Shown here: one piece after another, positions 9,647 to 18,253 of the stretch
Layout of the letters: each line of letters opens with the position of its first letter
Position numbering within the stretch: the first letter of the stretch is position 1
From: Rhizobium sp. NRK18
GTDB taxonomy: Bacteria > Pseudomonadota > Alphaproteobacteria > Rhizobiales > Rhizobiaceae
Length of the DNA stretch: 64,000 bases
Direction of reading: 5' to 3'
Assembly (NCBI RefSeq): GCF_024385575.1
Contig: NZ_JANFMV010000005.1
Coordinates: 62,001-126,000 of the forward strand
Made by a program: the position numbers and the translations under genes
The notes under the pieces: generated by a model
The model's input: only the letters and a program-made list of their open reading frames with translations
What the model was told of the DNA's origin: nothing
Database searches by the model: none

Positions 9647-10912
9647 TCAGCGCTCCAGCGCATCACGCAGCTTGTAATACCAGATGGCCATTGTCGCATA
9701 GACCGGATGCAGACCGTGCAGCGGCAGCGCCTTGATATCTGTAAACCTCAGCGGCAGCGGCTTCGCAGCGTCGAGGATATTCTCACCGATTGCCGTCCCC
9801 AGAGCGCTGGCAAGCGCCACGCCACGGCCGTTATAGCCGACCGCCATCGTCAGGTTGTCGAACGGCCGGTGCACATGCGGCAGGTGATCGGCGGTCATGG
9901 CGACGCGGCCGGCCCAGCGGAACTCGATCGGCAACGACCGGACCTGCGGATAGGTGCGATGAAGCGCCTGAACCACCCCGGCGTAATCCGCCTCCGACGG
10001 CGTTTCACCGAAATGGCCGCGACCGCCGAGCATCAGCCGGTTTCCGGGACCGATGCGGAAATAATTGCCGACGCGTCGCGTATCCGAAACCGGGGATCCT
10101 TCCGGCAGGATTTCGGAAAGCAGGGCAGAGGGCAGCGAGGCCGTCGCCACCTGGAAGCTGCTCGCCGGAACGACGGAGGCCTTCAGCGCCGGCCAGAGCG
10201 GGCCGCTATAGCCATTGGTCGCGACGATCACGTGAGCGGCCCTGACCGAACCGCCACCGGCAATACCGACCTGCCAGTCGGCCCCGGATCGCTTCAAGGT
10301 GACCGCCTCGCTGCGGGCAAAGACTTGCACGCCCTTGCCAACGGCGGCGCGGGCGAGCCCCTGCACGTAATTCAATGGATGCAGCCGCCCGGCGCGGCGG
10401 TCGAGCCAGCCGCCGACGAAGATGTCGCTGCCGGTCTTCTGCCGCATCCCGGTCGCAGAAAGCATCTCCACGGGTGCCCCGCGCGCCTGCCATTGCCGCA
10501 TGCGCGCCTCGACCGCCGGCAGATGCGCCGCCTTGACCGTCGCCTGGATCCAGCCGTCGCGGCGGGCATCGCAGTCGATGCCGTATTTTGCAATCAGCGA
10601 GAAGGCCGTATCCGCCGTCCTGCCGGCAAACGCCGTCGTCGCCTCGCCATACATCCGATCAAGCGCATCGGGATCATATTTGAGGCCTGGGATCACCTGC
10701 CCGCCATTGCGCCCGGAAGCGCCGAAGCCCGGCTCCTGCCTGTCGACCACGATCACCGAAGCGCCGCCCTCGGCCAGCGCCAGCGCCGCCGAAAGCCCGG
10801 TGAACCCGGCGCCGATGATGGCTACATCGGCGGACTGATCACCTTCGAGGGCAGGGAGTTCCAGCGCCGGATGCGCCGTCGCCGCCCAGATGGATGCAAT
10901 GGAATAGGACAT
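9647..10912 (-). CDS. FAD-dependent oxidoreductase, gamma-glutamylputrescine oxidase (PuuB/OrdL) type
   Basis: This 421-residue DAO-family flavoprotein uses the ATG at 10912 (MSYSIASIW); an upstream in-frame start adds 25 residues with no family character. The Rossmann motif DVAIIGAGFTGLSAALALAEGG near residue 30 and FGASGRNGGQ near 60 are the PuuB/OrdL signature. Such enzymes oxidise gamma-glutamylputrescine or secondary amines to aldehyde plus H2O2. The C-terminal AVGYNGRGVALASALGTAIGE closes the FAD site. It is divergent from the amidohydrolase gene at 11050. There is no puuA or puuC next to it; patD, 7 kb away, is the nearest putrescine gene. Substrate is uncertain. Confidence 0.85.
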   Translation of the reverse strand: MSYSIASIWAATAHPALELPALEGDQSADVAIIGAGFTGLSAALALAEGGASVIVVDRQEPGFGASGRNGGQVIPGLKYDPDALDRMYGEATTAFAGRTADTAFSLIAKYGIDCDARRDGWIQATVKAAHLPAVEARMRQWQARGAPVEMLSATGMRQKTGSDIFVGGWLDRRAGRLHPLNYVQGLARAAVGKGVQVFARSEAVTLKRSGADWQVGIAGGGSVRAAHVIVATNGYSGPLWPALKASVVPASSFQVATASLPSALLSEILPEGSPVSDTRRVGNYFRIGPGNRLMLGGRGHFGETPSEADYAGVVQALHRTYPQVRSLPIEFRWAGRVAMTADHLPHVHRPFDNLTMAVGYNGRGVALASALGTAIGENILDAAKPLPLRFTDIKALPLHGLHPVYATMAIWYYKLRDALER

Positions 10913-11049
10913 GAAATGCCTCAATGAAAACAGGTGATCTTTTATCGCGGCTCGGCCGGCGTCAAGCGGTTGACAAACCGGATGCACAGGCTAGGCGTAT
11001 CAGCCAAGAAAAGGACGCCTCTGCGGCGAATGAGGGAGGACAGGGTTCC

Positions 11050-11877
11050 ATGAAGATCGACGCGCATCAGCACTATTGGCGGATCGACAGGGGTGACTAT
11101 TTCTGGATGGGTCCGCATGTGCAGCCGATCTTTCGGGATTTCATGCCCGAAGACCTTGCCAGCGAACTGACTGCAGCCGGTGTCGAGAAGACGGTCGTGG
11201 TGCAGGCCGCCGATACGGTGGCCGAAACCGAATTCCTGCTCGATCTCGCCGCCAGGAACGACAGCATCGCCGCCGTGGTCGGCTGGGTCGACGTGATGGC
11301 CGACGATGCCGTTGCAACACTCAAGCGCCTCACTGACAGCGGCAAGCTGAAATCGATCCGGCCGATGCTGCAGGACATCGAGGACACGTTCTACATCCTC
11401 CAGCCGCAGGCAATCGAGACGCTGGCGGCGCTTCCGGGTCTCGGCCTCGTCTTTGACGCACTCGTTCAGCCGCGCCATCTGCCGGTGATCGCCGCACTGG
11501 CGGATCGGCTGCCGAATCTTTCGATCGTGGTCGATCACTGCGCCAAGCCCTTCATTGCCAAGGGCGTGATGGAACCATGGAAGAGCGATATCGCAGCGCT
11601 GGCTCTGCGTCCGAATGTGTTTCTCAAACTGTCTGGCCTGCTGACCGAAGCAGCATCCGGCGCCGGTCTGGAGGCGATCGCTCCTTATGCCGCGCACGCG
11701 CTGACCTGCTTCGGGCCAGAGCGCACCATGTTCGGCAGCGACTGGCCGGTGCTGACCCTCGCATCCGGCTATCAGGACTGGATCGGCATGGCCGAGGCTT
11801 TGACCGCGCATCTGACGGCTGCGGAAAAAGACGCCGTGTTCGGCGGCACCGCGGCGCGCTTCTACGGGATCGGTTGA
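11050..11877 (+). CDS. amidohydrolase family 2 (lactonase-type, COG3618)
   Basis: This 275-residue metal-dependent TIM-barrel hydrolase starts at the ATG 11050, which has GGGAGGA upstream; longer in-frame starts lack one. MKIDAHQHYWR holds the strand-1 H-x-H metal motif, DHCAKP near residue 165 the later histidine, and FGSDWPV near 235 the catalytic Asp. This pattern is that of L-fuconolactonase / L-rhamnono-lactonase enzymes. It is divergent from the PuuB-like oxidase and convergent with modC, and no sugar dehydrogenase or transporter accompanies it, so the lactone substrate is unknown. Confidence 0.85.
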   Translation: MKIDAHQHYWRIDRGDYFWMGPHVQPIFRDFMPEDLASELTAAGVEKTVVVQAADTVAETEFLLDLAARNDSIAAVVGWVDVMADDAVATLKRLTDSGKLKSIRPMLQDIEDTFYILQPQAIETLAALPGLGLVFDALVQPRHLPVIAALADRLPNLSIVVDHCAKPFIAKGVMEPWKSDIAALALRPNVFLKLSGLLTEAASGAGLEAIAPYAAHALTCFGPERTMFGSDWPVLTLASGYQDWIGMAEALTAHLTAAEKDAVFGGTAARFYGIG

Positions 11878-11889
11878 CTAGGCCAGGCC

Positions 11890-12963
11890 TTACTCGATCA
11901 CCGCCACGGACTTCACCTGCGCCCAGACCCTTGCGCCCGGCGCAATCTTCAGCATCTCCGCCGACAGGGCGGTCAGCCGGGCGACCAGGGGCGTTCCGGC
12001 AAGGTCCAGGCGTACGGTGACGGAGGATGGGTCCTCGCCCGGCCTCACCTCAGCAACCGTTGCCGGCAACCGGTTGAGAATGGAGACGTCATCGGCCTTC
12101 GTTAGCGCCAGGCTGACGTCGCGGGCACGAACCATCAGCCGGACCGGTGCGCCGACCGCAAGCCCCGGATCGCGAACCCAGAAGTCGCCGCCGTCAAAGG
12201 ATGCGCGCGCCAGATGCCAGCGCTGATCGCGCTCGCGAATGGTCGCCTCGATGGAGACGCCTGCCTCATCCTCGCCCGAAAACGGCAGGTCAAGACGGGC
12301 CTGCATCGCCGAGAGCGAACCGCTGGCCGTGACCTTGCCGCCATCGAGCAGCACCACATGGTCGGCGAGACGCACCAGTTCGTCGGTCGCATGGGTGACA
12401 TAGACGATCGGCAGGTCGAGGGCCTGATGCAGCTGCTGCAAATAGGGGAAGATCGCCCGCTTGTTGGTCTGATCGAGTGCGGACAGCGGCTCGTCCATCA
12501 GCAGGATGCGCGGGTCGGACAGGATCGCCCGGCCGATCGCCACCCGCTGCCGCTCGCCGCCCGAGAGATTGACCGGCGAACGATCCAGCAGGGCGGAAAG
12601 GCCAAGGAGATCAACCAGGCGACCGAATTCCGCAGGCGTTGCGCGGGATCCGCCGGCCGCGCGTCTTGCGCCGTAGAGCAGGTTCTTGCGAACGCTCATA
12701 TGCGGGAAGAGATTGGCCTCCTGGAACACGTAGCCGGAGCGGCGGCGATGCGCGGCAAGAAACGTCCGCTCGTCCTGCCAGACCTCGCCACCGATCGCAA
12801 AGCGGCCGCGCTCCACCCGTGTGAGGCCTGCAATGCAGCGCAGGATCGAGGTCTTGCCGCAGCCGGACGGGCCGAACAGCACGGTCACGCCCCGCTCGGG
12901 GAAGGCGAAGGCCGCGTCGAGTTCGAACGCACCCAGCCGGCCGGAAAATTCAGCCTCGAGCAT
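11890..12963 (-). CDS. modC: molybdate ABC transporter ATP-binding protein ModC
   Basis: This 357-residue protein has an N-terminal ABC ATPase (Walker [10 protein letters not shown] near 33, signature LSGGERQR near 133, Walker [13 protein letters not shown], switch histidine in VTHATDE). A C-terminal ~70-residue TOBE/Mop domain ends in [15 protein letters not shown] and binds molybdate to restrain transport. It energises ModB for molybdate (and tungstate) import. The start overlaps the end of modB by 14 bases with GGGAGGG before the ATG. It is last in modE-modA-modB-modC and converges with the amidohydrolase gene. Confidence 0.95.
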   Translation of the reverse strand: MLEAEFSGRLGAFELDAAFAFPERGVTVLFGPSGCGKTSILRCIAGLTRVERGRFAIGGEVWQDERTFLAAHRRRSGYVFQEANLFPHMSVRKNLLYGARRAAGGSRATPAEFGRLVDLLGLSALLDRSPVNLSGGERQRVAIGRAILSDPRILLMDEPLSALDQTNKRAIFPYLQQLHQALDLPIVYVTHATDELVRLADHVVLLDGGKVTASGSLSAMQARLDLPFSGEDEAGVSIEATIRERDQRWHLARASFDGGDFWVRDPGLAVGAPVRLMVRARDVSLALTKADDVSILNRLPATVAEVRPGEDPSSVTVRLDLAGTPLVARLTALSAEMLKIAPGARVWAQVKSVAVIE

Positions 12964-13627
12964 CGGCCCTCCCGAAGCGCAGACGTTTCTCGATCAGCGT
13001 CATGGCAAGGATCACCAGGAAGGAAAAGACCAGCATGCCGCCGGCCAGCACATGCGCCTTGCCCCATTCCAGCGTCTCGACATAGTCGTAGATCGCGATC
13101 GACAGCACCTTGGTTTCGCCGGGAATGTTGCCGCCGATCATCAGCACCACGCCGAATTCACCGACCGTGTGGGCAAAGGCAAGGATGGCACCGGTCAGAA
13201 GCCCGGGACGGGCAAGCGGCAAAGCGATGGTGAAGAAGCGGTCGAGCGGAGAGGCACGCAGCGTCGCCGCCGCCTCCAGTGGGCCATGGCCGATCGCCTC
13301 GAAGGCATTGCGGACCGGCTGCACGGCAAAGGGCAGGGAATAGAGGATGGAACCGAGCACCAGGCCTTCGAAGGTGAAGGCGAGCCCATGGCCGGTCACG
13401 GCCTGCGCCAGCCTGCCGAGGGGGCTCGAAGGCGAAAAGGCAAGAAGCAGGTAGAAGCCGAGCACGGTCGGCGGCAGAACGAGGGGGAGGGACACAAGCG
13501 TTCCGACCACTTCCTTCCACCAGGCCTTGGAGCGGGCAAGCCAACAGGCAAGCGGCACGGCGACGATCATCAGCAGGATCGTCACCGTGACGGCAAGCTT
13601 CAATGTCAGCCAGACGGCTTCACCCAT
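12950..13627 (-). CDS. modB: molybdate ABC transporter permease ModB
   Basis: This 225-residue inner-membrane protein has about five membrane segments, the usual ModB size. The ATPase-coupling loop [25 protein letters not shown] is clear. It forms the homodimeric channel for molybdate with ModC and the binding protein ModA. GAGGA lies upstream of the ATG, and only 12 bases separate it from the modA stop. Confidence 0.95.
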   Translation of the reverse strand: MGEAVWLTLKLAVTVTILLMIVAVPLACWLARSKAWWKEVVGTLVSLPLVLPPTVLGFYLLLAFSPSSPLGRLAQAVTGHGLAFTFEGLVLGSILYSLPFAVQPVRNAFEAIGHGPLEAAATLRASPLDRFFTIALPLARPGLLTGAILAFAHTVGEFGVVLMIGGNIPGETKVLSIAIYDYVETLEWGKAHVLAGGMLVFSFLVILAMTLIEKRLRFGRADARG

Positions 13628-13639
13628 TCTGCACGGTCC

Positions 13640-14392
13640 TCACTGGCCGAGATCGATGCCGTAGCCATAGCGAGCGATGATTTCTCGGGCCTTGTCGCTC
13701 TTCAAGAACGCGACAAAGGCTTTCGCAGTGTCATCCGTTTCACCGGTCTTCAACAGGACCGCGTCCTGGCGGATCGGCGTGTAGAGCGTCTGCGGCACGA
13801 CCCATTGCGCGCCATTCGAGGAGCCGATCACCTGCGACAGGGCGACGAAACCCATCGCGGCATTGCCGCTTTCGACGAACTGGAAGGTCTGGGCAATGCT
13901 GTCGCCCTGCACCAGTTTCGCCTCAAGGCTGTCATAGACGCCGAGCGCCTTCATCGCCTCCACCGCGGCCGTGCCGTAAGGCGCGGTCTTCGGATTGGCG
14001 ATGGCGATCTTGGTGATCGCCTCCGGCGTCTTCAGTGCCGCGCCGTCGGCAACGGCGAGCGAGGCATCGGTGCTGTAGAGGACGATCTTGCCGGTCGCAT
14101 AGGTGAACCGGCTGCCGGAAACCGCAAGCCCGTCGGCTTCCGCCTTTTCCGGCCGTTCCTGATCGGCGGCGAGGAATACCTTGAACGGCGCGCCATTGGC
14201 GATCTGTGTGTAAAGCTTGCCGGTGGAACCGAAGCTCAGCACCGCATCGTCGCCCGTCGCTTCATGGAACGCCTTGGCGACATCCTTCGCGGCTTCCGTG
14301 AAATTGGCAGCGACGGCAACATTGACCTCGGCGGCATGGACCGGCAGCGACAGGGCAAGAAGCGGGACGAGAGCGGTCAGCATGACTTTCAT
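13640..14392 (-). CDS. modA: molybdate-binding periplasmic protein ModA
   Basis: This 250-residue protein begins with a Sec signal peptide (MKVMLTALVPLLALSLPVHA, cleavage after residue ~20). The mature start EVNVAVAANFTEAAKDVAKAF is the ModA oxyanion-site region, with FGSTGKLYTQI supplying further ligand contacts. It delivers molybdate to ModBC. AAGGAT precedes the ATG. The gene is preceded by modE after a 32-base gap, so the set is probably one transcript under the operator at 15250-15274. Confidence 0.95.
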   Translation of the reverse strand: MKVMLTALVPLLALSLPVHAAEVNVAVAANFTEAAKDVAKAFHEATGDDAVLSFGSTGKLYTQIANGAPFKVFLAADQERPEKAEADGLAVSGSRFTYATGKIVLYSTDASLAVADGAALKTPEAITKIAIANPKTAPYGTAAVEAMKALGVYDSLEAKLVQGDSIAQTFQFVESGNAAMGFVALSQVIGSSNGAQWVVPQTLYTPIRQDAVLLKTGETDDTAKAFVAFLKSDKAREIIARYGYGIDLGQ

Positions 14393-14424
14393 GGAACTAT
14401 CCTTTGCGGTTGTCGCCGGCCCGT

Positions 14425-15240
14425 TCAGCCGAGCGCGAGAATGATCTGCGACGCCTGGATGAGCGCGGTCATCCGCTTGCCGGGCGCAATTTCCAGCGCC
14501 TCGGCGCTGACATTGGTAACGATGGCCGTCAGCGTCTTGCCGCCGCCGATATCGAGAACGACCTCGCTGTTGACGGCACCGGTTTCGAGCGAGATGACCG
14601 TCCCTGTCAGTTCGTTGCCGGCCGTCGTCCTGCCGGGGGTCTCGGCAACAGTCAGGATCGGCATGTTGGCCTTGACCAGGGCATAGATGTCGAGCCCCGG
14701 CTTCAGCCCCATCTCCTCGGCGCTGTGGCGCGTGACGATGGCCGTCAGCGTCGTTTCCGGCGCAAGCTCTACCGTCACCTCACTGTTGACGGCGCCATGC
14801 CGCACCTGGCCGACCGTGCCGTGATAGGCGTTGCGCGCGCTAGTCTTCATGATCGGGCTCCAGAGCAGGGATCGGGTTGCTGCCGCGACGCCGGCGTCGT
14901 CGGCCATCACCGCGCGAAGCTCGTCGAGGACGGTCGACAGGCGGTCGCTGAGGCGGGCATGGAGGGCAAGCACACGCCGCCCCTCGTCCGTCACGATGGC
15001 GCCACCGCCCTTGCGTCCACCAGGCTTTGCCTCGACCAGCCGCTTGGGAAAGAGGTTGTTGAGCGCGTTCACCGCATCCCATGCCCCCTTGTAGCTCAAG
15101 CCCACTTCCTTGGCGGCAGCGGAGATCGAACCGGTGCGACCGATCGCGGCCAGAAGCGCGAAGCGATCCTCGCCGGCGCGATGACCCGCTGCGGTAGCAA
15201 ATGTCAGATTGGGCCTGACGAAATCGGAGACTGAAGACAT
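14425..15240 (-). CDS. modE: molybdate-responsive transcriptional regulator ModE
   Basis: This 271-residue regulator has an N-terminal winged helix (GRTGSISAAAKEVGLSYKGAWDAVNALNNL, residues ~33-65) and two tandem Mop/TOBE domains (about 132-195 and 200-268) that bind molybdate. Each Mop domain carries the S/T-ARN and GAVNSEV motifs. With molybdate bound, ModE of this type represses modABC. It heads the same operon as modABC here, whereas in E. coli modE is transcribed apart; the palindrome directly upstream suggests autorepression. No ribosome binding site is evident before the ATG at 15240. Confidence 0.95.
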   Translation of the reverse strand: MSSVSDFVRPNLTFATAAGHRAGEDRFALLAAIGRTGSISAAAKEVGLSYKGAWDAVNALNNLFPKRLVEAKPGGRKGGGAIVTDEGRRVLALHARLSDRLSTVLDELRAVMADDAGVAAATRSLLWSPIMKTSARNAYHGTVGQVRHGAVNSEVTVELAPETTLTAIVTRHSAEEMGLKPGLDIYALVKANMPILTVAETPGRTTAGNELTGTVISLETGAVNSEVVLDIGGGKTLTAIVTNVSAEALEIAPGKRMTALIQASQIILALG

Positions 15241-15535
15241 GGGTGAAAACGTTGTGAAGTTTAACTACATAACGCATTCGTAGCAGAGACGGGTTTTTCT
15301 GGCAATGGCGCCCAGCCGGGCGGGCGGCCGGACGTAACGGAAGCTTCCCCGCCCTTTATCAACAGAAGGGCGGAATTGGCTCTGGCATTTTCCGCATTTT
15401 CCTTTAGCCTTCACGTATGTAACGGCAGTCATGCGAATCGTGTGCGGGGGCAAATTGTTCGCTATGGTTGTGTATATTCAGATGCTGGATGCGGCCTAAC
15501 CACTGCCTTGCCCAGGCAGCGATGATTGGTGCAAA
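15241..15535. other. Intergenic region between modE and the LuxR-type gene
   Basis: These 295 bases separate divergent genes. They contain the ModE operator at 15250-15274 and a small hairpin: CCGCCCTT (15349-15356) pairs with AAGGGCGG (15366-15373) over a 9-base loop. No T-run follows on either strand, so it is not a standard terminator. A 62-residue frame on the minus strand (15265-15453) has no family features and overlaps the operator region; I do not call it. Confidence 0.5.
15250..15274. promoter_or_regulatory. probable ModE operator upstream of modE-modABC
   Basis: An imperfect palindrome lies 10 bases upstream of modE: left arm CGTTGTGAAG (15250-15259), 5-base centre, right arm CTACATAACG (15265-15274). 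The arms match at 8 of 10 positions. The right arm is, from memory, identical to the half-site in the E. coli modA operator (CTACATAACG). Its closeness to the start codon fits repression of the whole operon. Confidence 0.75.
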
Positions 15536-16237
15536 ATGATGAACCAAGCTATCGAGATGCCTTTCCATCTCGGGCCGGAACTGAAGAGAGCCATCAACCG
15601 GACGGACATCTTTCGGTTGCTCAGGGCGGGGACCCGCCATCACGGATTCAATTTTTTCATACTGCTGCGGCATGCCGATCTCGGCGCAAAGCTGAATGCC
15701 AATCGCGACGTGGTGCTGACCAATTTCGAGGAAGAAAGCCGCAACGATTTCCTCGCCCTCCTGTTCGAGCACGAGGATGCGGATCTGCGCCGGCTCTACA
15801 GCTCGATCACGCCGTTTGTCTGGATGCGCAGCGATCACCCCGACCTCGAGCGCAACCCGGCCTTCAGCCGCTACGAATGCATGATGTCGGTTCCGTTGCA
15901 CACGCCGGAAGGCAAGCGCTTTCACCTGATCCTGACCGGCCAGCGCGAGCTTCCGACGGAAAAGGAAACGGCCGAAGTCATGCTCGACATGCTGAGGATC
16001 TTCAACCAGTTCTATGAAAAGATCCTGGCCAACGAGAATACCGGCAAGCTCACCGCGCGCGAACGCGAAGTGGTGAAGTGGACGAGCGAGGGCAAGACCT
16101 CGGCCGAGATCGCCATCATTCTCGGACTGTCCGAGCATACGATCAATTCGCATATCACGGCGGCGGTCCGGAAACTGAATGCGGTCAACCGCGTTCACCT
16201 GGTGACCATCGCATTCAGGAACGGGCTGGTTTTCTAG
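15536..16237 (+). CDS. LuxR-family transcriptional regulator
   Basis: This 233-residue protein has an N-terminal ~160-residue domain of the autoinducer-binding type and a C-terminal LuxR helix-turn-helix (LTAREREVVKWTSEGKTSAEIAIILG..., residues ~168-230) with the conserved Glu and Gly positions. No luxI-type synthase is nearby, so it is a candidate LuxR solo; the ligand, if any, is unknown. Two ATGs start the frame in tandem (15536 and 15539). It lies just upstream of a receiver-domain gene and a histidine kinase, which suggests a signalling island. Confidence 0.85.
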   Translation: MMNQAIEMPFHLGPELKRAINRTDIFRLLRAGTRHHGFNFFILLRHADLGAKLNANRDVVLTNFEEESRNDFLALLFEHEDADLRRLYSSITPFVWMRSDHPDLERNPAFSRYECMMSVPLHTPEGKRFHLILTGQRELPTEKETAEVMLDMLRIFNQFYEKILANENTGKLTAREREVVKWTSEGKTSAEIAIILGLSEHTINSHITAAVRKLNAVNRVHLVTIAFRNGLVF

Positions 16238-16280
16238 CCGCGCGAAGCAGACGAACTTGGGAAAAGAGCGAGGAAAGTGG

Positions 16281-16721
16281 ATGAGCACGAGCTTGGCCAC
16301 AGATGAGGAACCGTTGAAGGTGCTGTTCGTCGACGACGAGGTGCTGGAGTTCAGGATTCACAAGAAGCGGATAACGGAGACCGACGGCCTGTCGATCGAT
16401 CTCGATTTTGCCCAGACCATCGAAGCGGCGGTCGAGAAAGTCAAGGCGAACAGCTACCAGCTGATCTTCATGGACAACCGGCTGTTTCCCAACAACGACT
16501 TCCGCGAAACCGTGCCGGCCCTGCGCAGCGCAGGCTATGTCGGGCCGGTGGGCGTCGTATCGAATGACATCACCGAGCCCTACTTCCAGCAGTTTCCGGA
16601 CTATGGCGTGGATTTCCGCATCGGAAAGGACGAGATCGATGCGCAGTCGATCCGCCACATCGTCGAGGAATATGTGTTCGACGACATTCCCGAAGAGTGG
16701 AACGAAGACCTCAACACCTGA
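16281..16721 (+). CDS. atypical receiver-domain (REC-like) protein
   Basis: This 146-residue protein uses the ATG at 16281 (AGGAAA upstream). Receiver features are recognisable: acidic pair Asp18-Asp19 in VLFVDDE, candidate phospho-acceptor Asp65 in LIFMDNRLFP, Ser94 in VVSND, Lys116 in RIGKDE. The loop after Asp65 lacks the usual MPxMDG motif, and the C-terminus is acidic (DDIPEEWNEDLNT). No output domain is present. It is convergent with the histidine kinase gene 16 bases away, its likely partner. The phospho-acceptor assignment is inference. Confidence 0.75.
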   Translation: MSTSLATDEEPLKVLFVDDEVLEFRIHKKRITETDGLSIDLDFAQTIEAAVEKVKANSYQLIFMDNRLFPNNDFRETVPALRSAGYVGPVGVVSNDITEPYFQQFPDYGVDFRIGKDEIDAQSIRHIVEEYVFDDIPEEWNEDLNT

Positions 16722-16737
16722 TCCCGGCAATCGCCGG

Positions 16738-17454
16738 TCAGGCGAGCGGCAGGCGAATGCGGAACGTGCTGCCTGACGGATCGGAGCGCAACAGGTCGAT
16801 CGACCCGCCGAGCCCGTCCAGTGCCTTCTGGCAGAAGGTCAGCCCCAGCCCGGCGCCGCTGCCACGGCTGGCGTCGGCCTTCAGGCTCCAGAACGGCTTG
16901 AAGATGTTGGCCTGGTAACGTTCCTCGATGCCGTTGCCATTGTCCTCGATCAGGATGTCCGCCATGCCGTCGTCATGCTTTCCGGCGTAAATCCGGATGA
17001 CAGGCTGCCGCGCATTGTGCTGCAGGGCGTTGCGCACCACGTTTTCGAAGATCTTGGACAGGAGTATGGGGTCTGCGACCACGGCAGGCAGCGGCTCGCG
17101 GCTGACCGTCGCCTGCCTGGCGGCGATATCCTCCGCCAGCGTTTCGCACGCGGCCGCCAGCGCCGCATCAGCCTCGAACCGGCGCCGCTCGATTCTCGAC
17201 GTATCACGCATGAACACGAAGACGAGCCGCACCAGTTCGCGCAATTCGTCTGCCTTGCTGCTCAGAATTCCCAGCATTTCCCGCTGGTCTTCGCTGACCT
17301 GATCGGACAGTTCTTCCTTGAGGATCTCGGCGAAGGCGGAGATATGCCGCAGCGACCCCTGGAGGTCGTGGGTGATGGCGGACGCGAGCTGGTCGACCCG
17401 CTCGCGGGCCTCCTGCAGCTCGAGTTCCTTGTTCGTCAAATCCGCCTTGTCCAT
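16738..17454 (-). CDS. soluble histidine kinase without sensor domain (HDLQ type)
   Basis: This 238-residue kinase has a short coiled N-terminus, a dimerisation/H-box SAITHDLQGSLRHISAF with His29, then an ATPase domain with N-box ENVVRNALQHN near 138, D-box DNGNGIEERY near 175 and G-box GSGAGLGLTF near 200. HDLQ-x-x-LR is typical of phytochrome-like kinases, but there is no PAS, GAF or membrane segment, so the signal must come from a partner. It converges with the REC-like gene at 16281; a second single-domain receiver lies at 18254. Which of the two it phosphorylates cannot be told. Confidence 0.87.
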   Translation of the reverse strand: MDKADLTNKELELQEARERVDQLASAITHDLQGSLRHISAFAEILKEELSDQVSEDQREMLGILSSKADELRELVRLVFVFMRDTSRIERRRFEADAALAAACETLAEDIAARQATVSREPLPAVVADPILLSKIFENVVRNALQHNARQPVIRIYAGKHDDGMADILIEDNGNGIEERYQANIFKPFWSLKADASRGSGAGLGLTFCQKALDGLGGSIDLLRSDPSGSTFRIRLPLA

Positions 17455-17767
17455 CTCTTACCAATCCAAATCTTCTACGCGAAAGCTGACCTGCAAATCC
17501 ATTATACCCCTCGGAAAGACGTCAGCCGTGAAATTTCTGTTTCATTATCTTGTGCCACGAGGCGCAATTCCAGATTGCGAAGCCCATTCGACCCACATTG
17601 GCCCCGAACCGCCTTCTTGACAATGATCAAATTTCGCACGGGTCGACACGAAGGATAGAATGCCATGGGCCAAAGCCACTGATTAACTTTGCCTTACCAA
17701 GAATCCGAAATTGAATCACAACAATTCGGGATATCACGACTGGCCGCGATCGATTATAAATCAAATA

Positions 17768-17837
17768 GAGAGTTGATTTAAGCAAATCGGAATGGGGCCT
17801 CCGACTGCACTAACGTCAGTTAAATAAATCAACTCTC
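17768..17837. repeat. 13-base inverted repeat enclosing 44 bases, possible structured RNA
   Basis: The arms are GAGAGTTGATTTA (17768-17780) and its exact complement (17825-17837). Inside, short complementary pairs (CGGA with TCCG, ACTG with CAGT) could make a branched fold. A pyrimidine-rich tract follows on the plus strand (17838-17861). No promoter was identified with confidence. Confidence 0.45.
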
Positions 17838-18129
17838 ATTCTTTCCCCCTTCTCCTTTTCGTCAAAATGACGTTTCTGACTGCAAATTCCAGACAATGGA
17901 ATGCAGGTGCCGGGTTCTGAAAACTCACCTCTCACAGAACATTCGCTGCCGTCACGCGATGGATGTCGACGCCCACAGATTGCAACTGGCTTCACGGGGT
18001 CCTCGTGATAAATCATAAGTCAAACATATAATATTGTAACCTTACTAACTTATTGCCGAATCCTGTCAATTTGTAGTAGCCAAATCACTCGCATCGGAGT
18101 ATTCGATAAATCAGAGGACGACAGTTGCG

Positions 18130-18167
18130 GCACCGATTATACGGGGGCGATATGTGATAATCGGTGC
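18130..18167. repeat. 11-base inverted repeat (stem-loop) near the response-regulator terminator
   Basis: GCACCGATTAT (18130-18140) pairs perfectly with 18157-18167 around a 16-base loop containing ACGGGGGCG. It lies about 45 bases beyond the terminator hairpin at 18213-18245. No T-run follows, so it is not an intrinsic terminator itself. Confidence 0.45.
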
Positions 18168-18212
18168 GGCGGACCCGCATCTCGACCTCTCTGTATCATG
18201 TGAGTCATTTCA

Positions 18213-18245
18213 GAAAATACCACCTTGCGGCAAGGTGGTATTTTC
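18213..18245 (-). terminator. Rho-independent terminator after the single-domain response regulator
   Basis: A perfect 15-base-pair stem (GAAAATACCACCTTG at 18213-18227 with 18231-18245) with a 3-base loop ends in T-rich sequence on both strands. It lies 8 bases after the stop of the minus-strand gene at 18254 and could work in both directions. Confidence 0.88.
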
Positions 18246-18253
18246 GTATGGGC

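Larger units (their letters stand above)
17455..18212. other. AT-rich gene-free region with two long inverted repeats
   Basis: About 760 bases, visibly richer in A/T than the rest of the window, with no credible protein frame. A 66-residue minus frame at 17816-18016 has no domain or start signal. Two structures stand out. First, a perfect 13-base inverted repeat (GAGAGTTGATTTA at 17768-17780 with 17825-17837) encloses 44 bases that can form inner hairpins, and a C/T-rich tract follows. Second, a perfect 11-base repeat (GCACCGATTAT at 18130-18140 with 18157-18167) has a 16-base G-rich loop. Either could be part of a small RNA; this is inference. Confidence 0.5.

Noticed and set aside
12821..14686. 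A 621-residue plus-strand frame opposite modABC
   Set aside because: Spans three real genes on the other strand; no protein family character.
15265..15453. A 62-residue minus frame with CGKCQ and CYECV, like a small zinc protein
   Set aside because: Overlaps the ModE operator region, has no ribosome binding site and only weak similarity to zinc-ribbon spacing.
17816..18016. A 66-residue minus frame in the AT-rich gap
   Set aside because: No start signal or recognisable domain, and it overlaps the structured repeat.
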